From CAWCWN01 sp963799245 (GTDB taxonomy: Bacteria > Chloroflexota > Ktedonobacteria > Ktedonobacterales > Ktedonobacteraceae): 64,000 nt of DNA. The stretch spans positions 1,674,001 to 1,738,000 of the forward strand of contig CAWCWN010000003.1 of the NCBI GenBank assembly GCA_963799245.1, written 5' to 3'. This document shows positions 21,503 to 28,606 of this stretch, piece after piece. Position numbers and translations under genes: made by a program. A model generated the notes under the pieces. That model was not told the DNA's origin. It did not search any database and worked only from the letters and a program-made list of their open reading frames with translations. Every line of letters starts with the position of its first letter. Within the stretch, counting starts at the first letter, position 1.

Positions 21503-22222
21503 ATGGAGAAAGAAATACTCGATCAGCGAGATATGACAATTTTAATCGTGGATGATGAGCCGCGCATTCGCGATTTTGTGCGCATGAATTTGGCGTTGGA
21601 GCACTACCAAGTCATCGAGGCAAGCAATGGCCTGGAGGCGCTGGACCAGCTGCGTGAGAATCTGCCCGATTTAGTCGTGCTTGATGTGATGATGCCCGAG
21701 ATGGATGGCTTTGAAACGCTGCACTCCATACGCGAAGTTTCAACCATACCCGTAATTATGCTCACCGTACGCCAGGACGAGAGAGATAAAATTCGGGGCC
21801 TGGATCTGGGCGCCGACGATTATCTGGCCAAGCCATTTAGCCCTCCCGAGTTGCTTTCACGTATTCGCGCGCTGTTACGCCGCTCTTTTATGCCCGCTCC
21901 CACACGCAAGAGCGAGATTATAGTTGACCCGGATCTGAGAATTGATTTTTCGCGGCGTGAAGTTATCGTGCGTGGGGAGAAGGTGGTCCTGCGACCAACG
22001 GAGTACCGCCTGTTGTATCACCTGGTAAATAATGCCGGGCGCCTGCTGACCCACGAAACGTTGCTCTCCAAGGTCTGGGGGCGCGAATATCGTGACGAGG
22101 CGCATTATTTACGTTTATATGTTACCTATTTGCGCCAGAAGCTAGAGCAGGATCCAGCTCATCCAAATTATATACTGACTGAACGCGGCATCGGCTATCG
22201 TTTTAAGGAATTAGAGGGCTGA
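21503..22222 (+). CDS. OmpR/PhoB-type response regulator, partner of upstream kinase
   Basis: 239 residues. Receiver domain: ILIVDDEPRI, phospho-Asp in LVVLDVMMPEMDG, switch Thr in VIMLTV, Lys in DDYLAKPF. Winged-helix effector: LRPTEYRLLYHLVNNAGRLLTHETLLSKVWG and HYLRLYVTYLRQKLEQDP, then YILTERGIGYRF. The frame abuts the kinase stop. It should bind DNA as a phosphorylated dimer; targets unknown, though the URO-D gene starts 32 bases downstream and may share the transcript. Confidence 0.95.
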   Translation: MEKEILDQRDMTILIVDDEPRIRDFVRMNLALEHYQVIEASNGLEALDQLRENLPDLVVLDVMMPEMDGFETLHSIREVSTIPVIMLTVRQDERDKIRGLDLGADDYLAKPFSPPELLSRIRALLRRSFMPAPTRKSEIIVDPDLRIDFSRREVIVRGEKVVLRPTEYRLLYHLVNNAGRLLTHETLLSKVWGREYRDEAHYLRLYVTYLRQKLEQDPAHPNYILTERGIGYRFKELEG

Positions 22223-22254
22223 ATGAAAGGCAACAGAAGGAAGGATAAGAAGGT

Positions 22255-23244
22255 ATGAATAAAAAGGAACGTGTAGATGCTGCACTGCGCGGTGATCAGG
22301 TGGATCGTATCCCGGCAAGCATGTGGGGGCACGACTTTGGACGTGAATGGAATCTGCAGTCCTTTGCCGCAGCTATGGTTGAAAACTTCACCCGCTATGA
22401 TTGGGACTACATGAAGGTCAATCCCCGTGCCTGTTATCATGTCGAGGACTGGGGCGTTAAAGTGCGGCCTTCAGGTGAGGCATATAAGGCGCCGATTTTT
22501 GAAGAGCCGCGTATCAAAAGCGCTGCGGATTGGAAACGCCTGCGCCCGCTAGAGCCAGATCGCGGCACACTTGGCGAGCAGCTGCGCGCCTTGCAGTTGA
22601 TCAATCATGCCGTTGGCTACGATGCGTACTTTATGCAGACCATTTTTTGTCCCCTGGGCGTAGCCATGTACCTGGCGGGCAATAGAAGCGAGCCGGTGCT
22701 GCAGACGCTGCGCGAAGATCGGGCCGCCATGCATAGGGCTCTACGCGTGATCACCGAGACGTTTATCACCTATGCTATCGCCTGTATGGAGCAGGGGGCC
22801 AGCGGCATTTTCTACGCGACGAACGGTTGGGCCAGCAAGAAAATGCTCGGCGCCGACACGTATCGCGAATTTGGTGAGCAGTATGACCTGGAATTCCTTG
22901 ACGCTATCAAGAGCCGCAGCAAGTTCAATGTGCTGCATAATTGCGGTACGCATATCTACTTTGATCAGCTTGCCGAATACCCCGTGCAGGCGATCAACTG
23001 GGATGCGAAGGCTGAAGGCAATCCCGACCTTGGAGCTGGCAAGAAGCGCTCGGGCAAGGCCGTGATGGGTGGTATTAGTCAAAAGGCCACGCTTAAGACC
23101 GGTTCGCCCGAGCAGGTGCGCGAAGAGGTAGCGCAGGCCATAGAGCTGACGGGCGGCAGGCATTTCCTGCTGGCTCCTGGTTGCTCTATTCCGCCCGAGA
23201 CAGCATCCAGCAATCTTGAGGCTATTCGCAGTGCTTTATCTTGA
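22255..23244 (+). CDS. Uroporphyrinogen decarboxylase (URO-D) family protein
   Basis: 329 residues with AAGGATAAGAAGG just before the ATG. N-terminal MNKKERVDAALRGDQVDRIPASMWGH is the family-typical opening. The C-terminal part has FNVLHNCGTHIYFDQLAEYPVQAINWD and FLLAPGCSIPPETASSNLEAI, as in URO-D related methyltransferases of the MtbA/CmuA kind. The HCG and GC-S region resembles a zinc/thiol site in those enzymes; HemE signature sequences are not obvious. So it may be a methyl-transferring or decarboxylating relative, not heme synthesis. No other heme genes are near. Confidence 0.8.
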   Translation: MNKKERVDAALRGDQVDRIPASMWGHDFGREWNLQSFAAAMVENFTRYDWDYMKVNPRACYHVEDWGVKVRPSGEAYKAPIFEEPRIKSAADWKRLRPLEPDRGTLGEQLRALQLINHAVGYDAYFMQTIFCPLGVAMYLAGNRSEPVLQTLREDRAAMHRALRVITETFITYAIACMEQGASGIFYATNGWASKKMLGADTYREFGEQYDLEFLDAIKSRSKFNVLHNCGTHIYFDQLAEYPVQAINWDAKAEGNPDLGAGKKRSGKAVMGGISQKATLKTGSPEQVREEVAQAIELTGGRHFLLAPGCSIPPETASSNLEAIRSALS

Positions 23245-23269
23245 CACTTTGCGAGGCATTCGCTATACT
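23241..23269 (+). promoter_or_regulatory. Consensus promoter for NUDIX-membrane-MEDS operon
   Basis: TTGACA 23241-23246 and TATACT 23264-23269, spacer 17, overlapping the URO-D stop codon. Transcripts would have a leader of about 290 nt before the NUDIX gene, with the 23325-23344 palindrome in it. Confidence 0.65.
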
Positions 23270-23324
23270 CTGTCGACAGGAAGAGATGCTCCAGAGATAT
23301 AAGCAATGCATTACAACCTTGTGC

Positions 23325-23344
23325 GGCGCGACCCTGGTCGCGCC
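23325..23344. repeat. Perfect GC palindrome GGCGCGACC-CT-GGTCGCGCC
   Basis: 9-bp arms with a two-base centre inside the 23245-23563 gap. No T-run follows, so it is not a standard terminator. I see no certain gene in this gap; a 54-codon frame (23286-23450) behind AGGAAG spans the palindrome but shows no recognisable feature. Confidence 0.65.
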
Positions 23345-23563
23345 ACATTCATTTACAGAGGTACTTGTTGCGCTGGGGGAGTTTGTGGAGGTGCAACAAA
23401 CACCCTCTGCGCTACGAAAAGCGCTAATGTTGTATAGTGTGTGTAAGTAATTTGTGAGGACGCGCTTCGAAGTCAGGCTTGCGATGTGCGAGTGAAGAGC
23501 TGGGCAAGGGACCCGTGGGGCGCCAGGTCGGGTGCATGCTGTGGTTAAAGAGAGGGTACAGCG

Positions 23564-24097
23564 GTGGCAATGGAGCGATATCGAACAATGCGGGCTTATT
23601 CGGCTGGGGGAGTAGTCTTTCGCCTTGTTCCAATGCGCTCTGCGGACGAGCATTATGCTGAGGTATATAGCAGGCATGAGGGGAAGTTCGAAGATAGCGC
23701 CGGGGTCGAGGTGGTGCTGGTGGGACGCAGCCATACCGGCATCTGGACCTTGCCTAAAGGTACGCCTCAGTCAGGTGAGACGATTGAACAGGTAGCAGTA
23801 CGCGAGGTGCAAGAAGAGACTGGTCTTGTTGTGCGTTTGATTGCCTATATTGGCAATATTTCCTATTCATTCGTACGCGACCAGATACGCTATCAAAAAC
23901 AAGTGCGCCATTTCTTGCTTGAGGCAATTGGCGGCGATACCCGGCTCCATGATCATGAATACGACCTGGTAGAATGGTTTCCCTTGTCCGAGGCGTGCCG
24001 CCGCTTAACTTATCAGAACGAGGTTAATATTCTCTATCAGGCTGAACATGTTTTAGAGCGGTGGTTAGCTTATCAACAGAGGGAAGGATATGCCTAG
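23564..24097 (+). CDS. NUDIX hydrolase
   Basis: 177 residues from GTG 23564 (an ATG two codons later is equally possible). The NUDIX box is complete: GTPQSGETIEQVAVREVQEETGL, matching G-x5-E-x7-REU-x-EE-x-G-U, so the divalent-metal pyrophosphohydrolase site should be active. A 20-residue insertion precedes the box (EHYAEVYSRHEGKFEDS). Substrate unknown; NUDIX enzymes of this size cleave nucleoside diphosphates linked to other groups or diadenosine polyphosphates. It overlaps the next gene by 8 bases. Confidence 0.9.
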   Translation: MAMERYRTMRAYSAGGVVFRLVPMRSADEHYAEVYSRHEGKFEDSAGVEVVLVGRSHTGIWTLPKGTPQSGETIEQVAVREVQEETGLVVRLIAYIGNISYSFVRDQIRYQKQVRHFLLEAIGGDTRLHDHEYDLVEWFPLSEACRRLTYQNEVNILYQAEHVLERWLAYQQREGYA

Positions 24098-24446
24098 TCC
24101 AATGCAGCGGCCGCCACGCTATACATTTATGCGACGCATACTCTTTCCATACAGCGGCGAAGAGGTGCTCTCTTTAAAACAGAGCCTGCGGGTTCTCTTC
24201 GCCTGGGTGATTTTTGTGCCTTTGCTGATGTCGCTCTGCACGCTTATGCTCACGTCGCTGATGGCCTATTCTTTGCAGAAGATTGGCCTGTACTTTCTGT
24301 TCACATTTCTCTCAGGCTTCTTCATCTTTGGCTGCCTGGGGCTGCTTGTTGTGGCTGTGAATAACCAGTCTGCCCGTATTCGTCAGGTACGCAAAGCTGC
24401 CAGAGTTAACAATACTAGTGGAGATTTTTATGGATCTGAGCGTTGA
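24090..24446 (+). CDS. Small two-helix membrane protein
   Basis: 118 residues with two membrane segments: LFAWVIFVPLLMSLCTLMLTSLM (about 34-56) and LYFLFTFLSGFFIFGCLGLLVVAV (about 66-90), with basic ends. No family recognised. It overlaps the NUDIX gene by 8 bases (ATGCCTAG) and the MEDS gene by 17 bases, so the three are co-translated. Confidence 0.7.
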   Translation: MPSPMQRPPRYTFMRRILFPYSGEEVLSLKQSLRVLFAWVIFVPLLMSLCTLMLTSLMAYSLQKIGLYFLFTFLSGFFIFGCLGLLVVAVNNQSARIRQVRKAARVNNTSGDFYGSER

Positions 24447-25083
24447 AGGTAAATCTGAGCGTATACCACCAGGCTCGCATATCTGCCAGCTTTATAGCAA
24501 GGTGATAGAAATTCCTGGTGTAACAGCACGCTTATTACGGGTAGGGCTATCACTGTCAGAAAAATGTCTTTTTGCCGCCGCCCCCGCGCAGGTCAAGGAG
24601 TTACGCGAAGAGCTGCAGAAATTGCAGATAGATGTAGATGCATGTATTGAGTCGGGTCAGCTGGTCCTGCAGGAAGAACGAGAGATGTTCCTGGCCGGCG
24701 GCAAACGTTTTGATCCCTATTTTTTGCTCTCATCTCACCAGACATTTATCGCCCAGGCGCTGCGCGAGGGATGGCACGCGGTGCGTATTTCTATCGATAT
24801 GAGCTGGCTGGCCAAGGATCTCGCCTCTCCCGAACAGATCCTGAAATACGAAGCCGCCGCTGATGCGGTCTTTACTTTCCAGAATGCTCCTATCATTGCC
24901 TTGATGCACTACGACCATGGGAAATTATTGCCCACCCTGGTGGTTGAGATGCTCAAACTGCACCCGATCTCCGTGGTAGGGAAGTATATCAAGCGCAACC
25001 CCTTCTACCTCAACTCCGAACAGTACATGCTGAAAATTTTACGCATCAATCGCGAAAAAGATAAAGGCAGTACTCCTCAATAA
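24430..25083 (+). CDS. MEDS-domain sensory protein
   Basis: 217 residues from ATG 24430, chosen because GGAG lies 7 bases upstream; a GTG 12 bases earlier has no site. PPGSHICQLYSKVIEIPGVTARLLRVGLSLSEKCLFAA is the opening of the MEDS (methanogen/methylotroph DcmR sensory) domain, and the whole protein corresponds to that domain: YFLLSSHQTFIAQALREGW, KYEAAADAVFTF, LMHYDHGKLLPTLVVEML. MEDS domains are usually fused to kinases or anti-sigma-like parts; here there is no output domain, so it probably acts through a partner. Confidence 0.8.
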   Translation: MDLSVEGKSERIPPGSHICQLYSKVIEIPGVTARLLRVGLSLSEKCLFAAAPAQVKELREELQKLQIDVDACIESGQLVLQEEREMFLAGGKRFDPYFLLSSHQTFIAQALREGWHAVRISIDMSWLAKDLASPEQILKYEAAADAVFTFQNAPIIALMHYDHGKLLPTLVVEMLKLHPISVVGKYIKRNPFYLNSEQYMLKILRINREKDKGSTPQ

Positions 25084-25094
25084 GCTATAAAGTT

Positions 25095-25127
25095 TGCCTG
25101 CTCAGCACCTTTGCTGCTGAGCAGGCA
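25095..25127. terminator. Hairpin between convergent genes
   Basis: TGCCTGCTCAGCA (25095-25107) pairs perfectly with 25115-25127, 7-base loop. It sits 12 bases past the MEDS stop and 80 bases past the convergent AIM24 gene end. On the plus strand an A-run, not a T-run, follows, so it is not a textbook intrinsic terminator. Confidence 0.55.
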
Positions 25128-25207
25128 CATAAAAAAGAAAGCTGTGCGCTGCGGATTTATATTTCCTGGCCCGCCGACAAAAGGGAGTCGCTGAACGACT
25201 ATGGGTA

Positions 25208-26248
25208 TCACTGGTTAAAGAACTGGTTCAGGTCTATATTACTCTGGCCACCGGCCTGCTGCGCTCCTTCGGGAGCGGGTGGATGATAGGTCATAGATTG
25301 AATGGCGACCCGCCCCGGGCCGGTGAAGCGATTGAGGATGATCGATGCGCCCGCCATCAGTCCGCCAATAGCGCCAAAGATGCCGCCACCGCGCTGCGAG
25401 CCCGCGACCGTTGTCACGGTCATCTGTACGGATGGATCTTTCCATAGCCATGCCCCAGGCTCGATATCTAGCGTTTCCCCTGGCGCGAGCATCTTCTCAA
25501 ACACGTTGCCATAGCCATGGAGCAGGACCATGCCCTCGCTGCCGCGCGCCGTGAACTGGTCGATAAAGAGACCTGTGCGGCTGAAGAGGATGTTAGCAGC
25601 CCCCTGCTGAAAGGTGAAGCCGTAATCGACGTTTCCGGTCGCAACCAGGAACTGGTGTTCGCGTACCTCGACCATCTGGCCGGGCTGCAGGCGTAAGGCT
25701 ACGATCTGTCCCACGGAGTCGCGCGAAAAAGCGATATTGCCGGGGCCTTGCGCCTCGCTAATGAAGACCTGCATGCCCGCGAAGAAGCGCTTGGCGGCGC
25801 CCCTGATCGACTTGAAGCCGATCTGTACGCCGGGGTGTTTCCACAGCAGGATATGGTGCTCGAAGTAGATGGGCAGCTGATTGCCCAGCATAATATCCAC
25901 AACCGGCACGAGCTGACCATCGATGGAAATGGTCATATCCCCAATTTTCAATGGCCCTTTGGGATTATGGAGTTCCGCCCTGGGAACCGCGTTGCCGAAG
26001 ATGCTGTTGGTATATTCCTCGAACTGGTTGGGCGGGACATAGCCTCCCTGCGGTGCTCCCGCTGATGGTTGAACGTATTGACCCTGAGGGGGCGCAGCGA
26101 ATGACGCCTGCTGCGGGCCACCGTACTGGCTTTGCGGTTGTGGTGGTGGTGGTGGCGTCTGACCGCTTGCTATGGGCGCTCCGCAGGTACCACAGAATTT
26201 AACGCCGTCATTGACCTGGCTGTGACAATTGGGGCAAATCATGGGCAT
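25208..26248 (-). CDS. Zinc-ribbon AIM24 family protein
   Basis: 346 residues. N-terminal zinc ribbon CPNCHSQ...CGTCGAP (residues 5-23), then a Pro/Gln-rich linker of about 60 residues, then the AIM24/TIGR00266 beta-rich domain (about 90-330): GQLVPVVDIMLGNQLPIYFEHHILLWKHPGVQIG, RFFAGMQVFISEAQGPGNIAFSRDSVGQIVAL, FLVATGNVDYGFTFQQG, GEGMVLLHGYGNVFEKML-like stretch, and GGIFGAIGGLMAGASIILNRFTGPGRVAIQS. The biochemical role in bacteria is unknown; the mitochondrial homologue affects inner-membrane structure. The gene stands alone. Confidence 0.88.
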   Translation of the reverse strand: MPMICPNCHSQVNDGVKFCGTCGAPIASGQTPPPPPQPQSQYGGPQQASFAAPPQGQYVQPSAGAPQGGYVPPNQFEEYTNSIFGNAVPRAELHNPKGPLKIGDMTISIDGQLVPVVDIMLGNQLPIYFEHHILLWKHPGVQIGFKSIRGAAKRFFAGMQVFISEAQGPGNIAFSRDSVGQIVALRLQPGQMVEVREHQFLVATGNVDYGFTFQQGAANILFSRTGLFIDQFTARGSEGMVLLHGYGNVFEKMLAPGETLDIEPGAWLWKDPSVQMTVTTVAGSQRGGGIFGAIGGLMAGASIILNRFTGPGRVAIQSMTYHPPAPEGAQQAGGQSNIDLNQFFNQ

Positions 26249-26688
26249 AGAGTGAACCTCCTTGAAGTTGGCAGCTTAATGCACATCACTTCTGCTGGTG
26301 GACGAAAACACGCTCCAAGACTTCTATTCCTCACCCCCTCCCCTCCCTTTTACCTGTTCCCTCATTACCTGTCCCTTATTTCCTTTCCCAGGCAGGGTGA
26401 GGGTGCCCGTCCAGGACAGGCAGGGATGCCCGGGCGAGGTGACCTGTCGTGTGCACATGCCTGATAATATCAGCAATAGCAAGAATATACAAGAGTAAAT
26501 CCGCCACTAATACCCTGGTCGTTTCTGAACGCGAGGAGATAGAAGCCGGGCATGGTGAGGGCAGCATGAGAGCGCAGAGTCGCTGCTGAGCAGTTCAAGT
26601 AAGGCGGCATCCCCTGTTTCCCGGGGGATGCCGCCTTACTTGAACTGCTCTCTACCTATATTTGTCTCTGTGTATATTGGAAGGACGA
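26249..26688. other. 440-bp gap with polypyrimidine tract and giant hairpin
   Basis: No gene supported. 26328-26390 is almost pure C/T on the plus strand, bracketed by CCTCACCC and GGGTGAGG inverted segments. The hairpin at 26588-26650 is listed separately. Confidence 0.7.
26588..26650. repeat. Perfect 27-bp inverted repeat with 9-base loop
   Basis: Arms 26588-26614 (begins GAGCAGTTCAAGTAAGG) and 26624-26650 are exact complements; loop 26615-26623. No T-run on either side. It lies just 3' of the minus-strand gene ending at 26689, so it may protect or end that transcript, but the length is far beyond a normal terminator and suggests a palindromic mobile or repeat element. Confidence 0.9.
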
Positions 26689-27090
26689 TTACAGCACAAA
26701 ACTATCGGCGAGGGGGCTGCGGGTGTTGTTATCGCGCTTTTCGCCATTCAGGCTCACTGCCTGCTGGCCACCCGTTGCGCGGCCATTCTGGCCGTAGCCA
26801 TTGTTGACGCCCTGAGAGGCAGCTGCGAGGTTAGCCTGGGAATTTTGTAAGTTTTGCAGGCTCTGCAGGGCTGCCTGGGTCTGTGGATTTATGGGGATAG
26901 GTGCGCCGGGGTCGGAAGCAAGTTGAATTGTCTTGCCCTCGATCACGACGGCGATGCCGATGCCGCGCCGTAAATCGGCGAGCTGGCGCCGCAATTCGCG
27001 GTTTTCAGCCTCTAGAGCGTCCATCAATTTTTTCTGTTCAAGCAGCATCTGGGCGATGCCTTCAAAACCAGCGCTAGCATTACGATCCAT
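26689..27090 (-). CDS. Small coiled-coil protein of unknown function
   Basis: Start at ATG 27090 (MDRNASAGFEG), with AGGAGG 8 bases upstream; 133 residues. About residues 15-45 form a coiled coil (MLLEQKKLMDALEAENRELRRQLADLR). The middle has IGIAVVIEGKTIQLASDPG, and the rest is Gln/Asn/Ala/Gly-rich and probably disordered (LQNLQNSQANLAAASQG). No family recognised. It lies 78 bases after coaBC on the same strand and may be co-transcribed with it. Confidence 0.65.
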   Translation of the reverse strand: MDRNASAGFEGIAQMLLEQKKLMDALEAENRELRRQLADLRRGIGIAVVIEGKTIQLASDPGAPIPINPQTQAALQSLQNLQNSQANLAAASQGVNNGYGQNGRATGGQQAVSLNGEKRDNNTRSPLADSFVL

Positions 27091-27168
27091 AGTGGATGCC
27101 TCCTGCGTACTTCCTGTACTTAATACTCCTAGAACGAAATCTCCCATCAAGGTGCCACGTCCTCCCAC

Positions 27169-28410
27169 TTACTTCGTAGCCAATATAGATACGATCCTGT
27201 CACAAATGGCTTCCGCAACGCCTGCTTTGGGCATAACAGGCAAGTCTTCCATTTCACCTGTGGCATGAAAAATGGAAACTTTGTTGGTTTCTGTACCAAA
27301 GCCGCTGTCAGCACGGCTGACATCGTTTGCTACAAGCAAATCCAGGTGTTTTGTTGCTAGTTTGGTACGAGCATAGGATACGATGTCATGCGTTTCAGCC
27401 GCGAAGCCAACGCGTACCAGGCGTTTCCCCGGGCCTGTGATAGCATTCAATGTTTCGGCGAGTTCCCCCAGAATATCTGGATTGCGCAGCAGGTGAATAA
27501 TAAACCCTCCATCGGTATCGAACGCCTCGCCGCGAGTTTTCTTGATTTTCTGAGCCGCCGGCGCAGCTGGACGGAAATCCGCGACTGCTGCGCTCATCAC
27601 AAGGACGTCGGCGTCTTTGACCGCATTGTGAACGGCGTCGCGCATCTCTGTTGCTGTCTCGACAGCCCGTAGTTCTACGCCATAGGGGGCCTCTAACGCG
27701 ACCGGGCCTGAGATCAAGGTGACGTCCGCACCACGATCCCTGGCCTCACACGCCAGGGCAAAACCCATTTTGCCCGAGGAGCGATTCCCGAGATAGCGTA
27801 CCGGATCGAGCGGTTCTTGAGTTCCACCCGCAGTCACTACGACGCGGCGGCCTGCGAGGTCGCCATGCTGTCCCAGTACCTTGCCGATGGCTCCCAGCAA
27901 CAGGGCCGTTTCCGGCAGTCTACCTGGCCCTACGGAGCCAGATGCCAGGCGCCCTACCTCTGGCTCTACAATCCATGCTCCCCGTTGCCGCAAGAGAGCA
28001 AGATTGGCCCGCGTCGCGGGATGCGTATACATGTCATGATGCATCGCGGGTGCCAGTAACAAGGGTGCCCGGGTTGCCAGCGCCACGGCGGTGAGCATGT
28101 TATCGGCTATGCCGTGAGCAAGCTTGGCGATGGTATTGGCTGTAGCCGGCACAATCGCCAGCAGTTCGGCTTCCTCGCCCAGGGCGATATGTGTTTCGGC
28201 GGCGCGCCCCGAGGCCTCCCAAAGGTTGCTATACACAGGTCGATGACTCATGGTTGAAAATGTCAGCGGTTGAACGAAGTCTTCCGCGTGCTCTGTGAGT
28301 ATGACATCTACAAGCGCCCCGGCCTGCTGCAACTTGCTGACAAGGTCAACCGCTTTATATGATGCAATCCCCCCACAAATACCGACGATAATGCGCTTAT
28401 TGAGTAACAC
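27169..28410 (-). CDS. coaBC: Bifunctional phosphopantothenoylcysteine decarboxylase/synthetase
   Basis: 413 residues, two steps of coenzyme A synthesis. CoaC half (1-180): GICGGIASYKAVDLVSKL (FMN-binding start), His in AETHIALGEEAELLAIVPATANTIAKLAHGIADNML, and the substrate-binding PAMHHDMYTHPAT. CoaB half (190-413): VVVTAGGTQEPLDPVRYLGNRSSGKMG, VMSAAVADFRP, KIKKTRGE and VGFAAET. Oddities: the PxMNxxMW motif reads PAMHHDMY, and at the site where E. coli has the catalytic Cys in ACGDVGPGRM this protein has ASGSVGPGRL (Ser). Some lineages are known to vary here. Confidence 0.93.
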   Translation of the reverse strand: MLLNKRIIVGICGGIASYKAVDLVSKLQQAGALVDVILTEHAEDFVQPLTFSTMSHRPVYSNLWEASGRAAETHIALGEEAELLAIVPATANTIAKLAHGIADNMLTAVALATRAPLLLAPAMHHDMYTHPATRANLALLRQRGAWIVEPEVGRLASGSVGPGRLPETALLLGAIGKVLGQHGDLAGRRVVVTAGGTQEPLDPVRYLGNRSSGKMGFALACEARDRGADVTLISGPVALEAPYGVELRAVETATEMRDAVHNAVKDADVLVMSAAVADFRPAAPAAQKIKKTRGEAFDTDGGFIIHLLRNPDILGELAETLNAITGPGKRLVRVGFAAETHDIVSYARTKLATKHLDLLVANDVSRADSGFGTETNKVSIFHATGEMEDLPVMPKAGVAEAICDRIVSILATK

Positions 28411-28606
28411 CCTTCGCCTCTAATTGTTCCCTTCCCTGGATGAATTATCGATTTATCCCGCTGAGAACATAGTAACAATAGCATAAGACCCCTGTCCAAG
28501 GCAAGCGACACGCCAAGAAGTACCATGATGGCCGGATTGTTAGGGGTCCGGGAATTTTGTACGCTCATTTCCCCAACACTTTGGATTGAATTGTTGCTGG
28601 CTTGCG

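Noticed and set aside
23286..23450. 54-codon frame in the leader of the NUDIX operon
   Set aside because: It has an AGGAAG site but spans a perfect palindrome and shows no family or composition signal; kept as a remote leader-peptide possibility.
25095..25127. Textbook intrinsic terminator for the MEDS gene
   Set aside because: The stem is good but A residues, not T, follow on the plus strand, so it is reported with reduced confidence.
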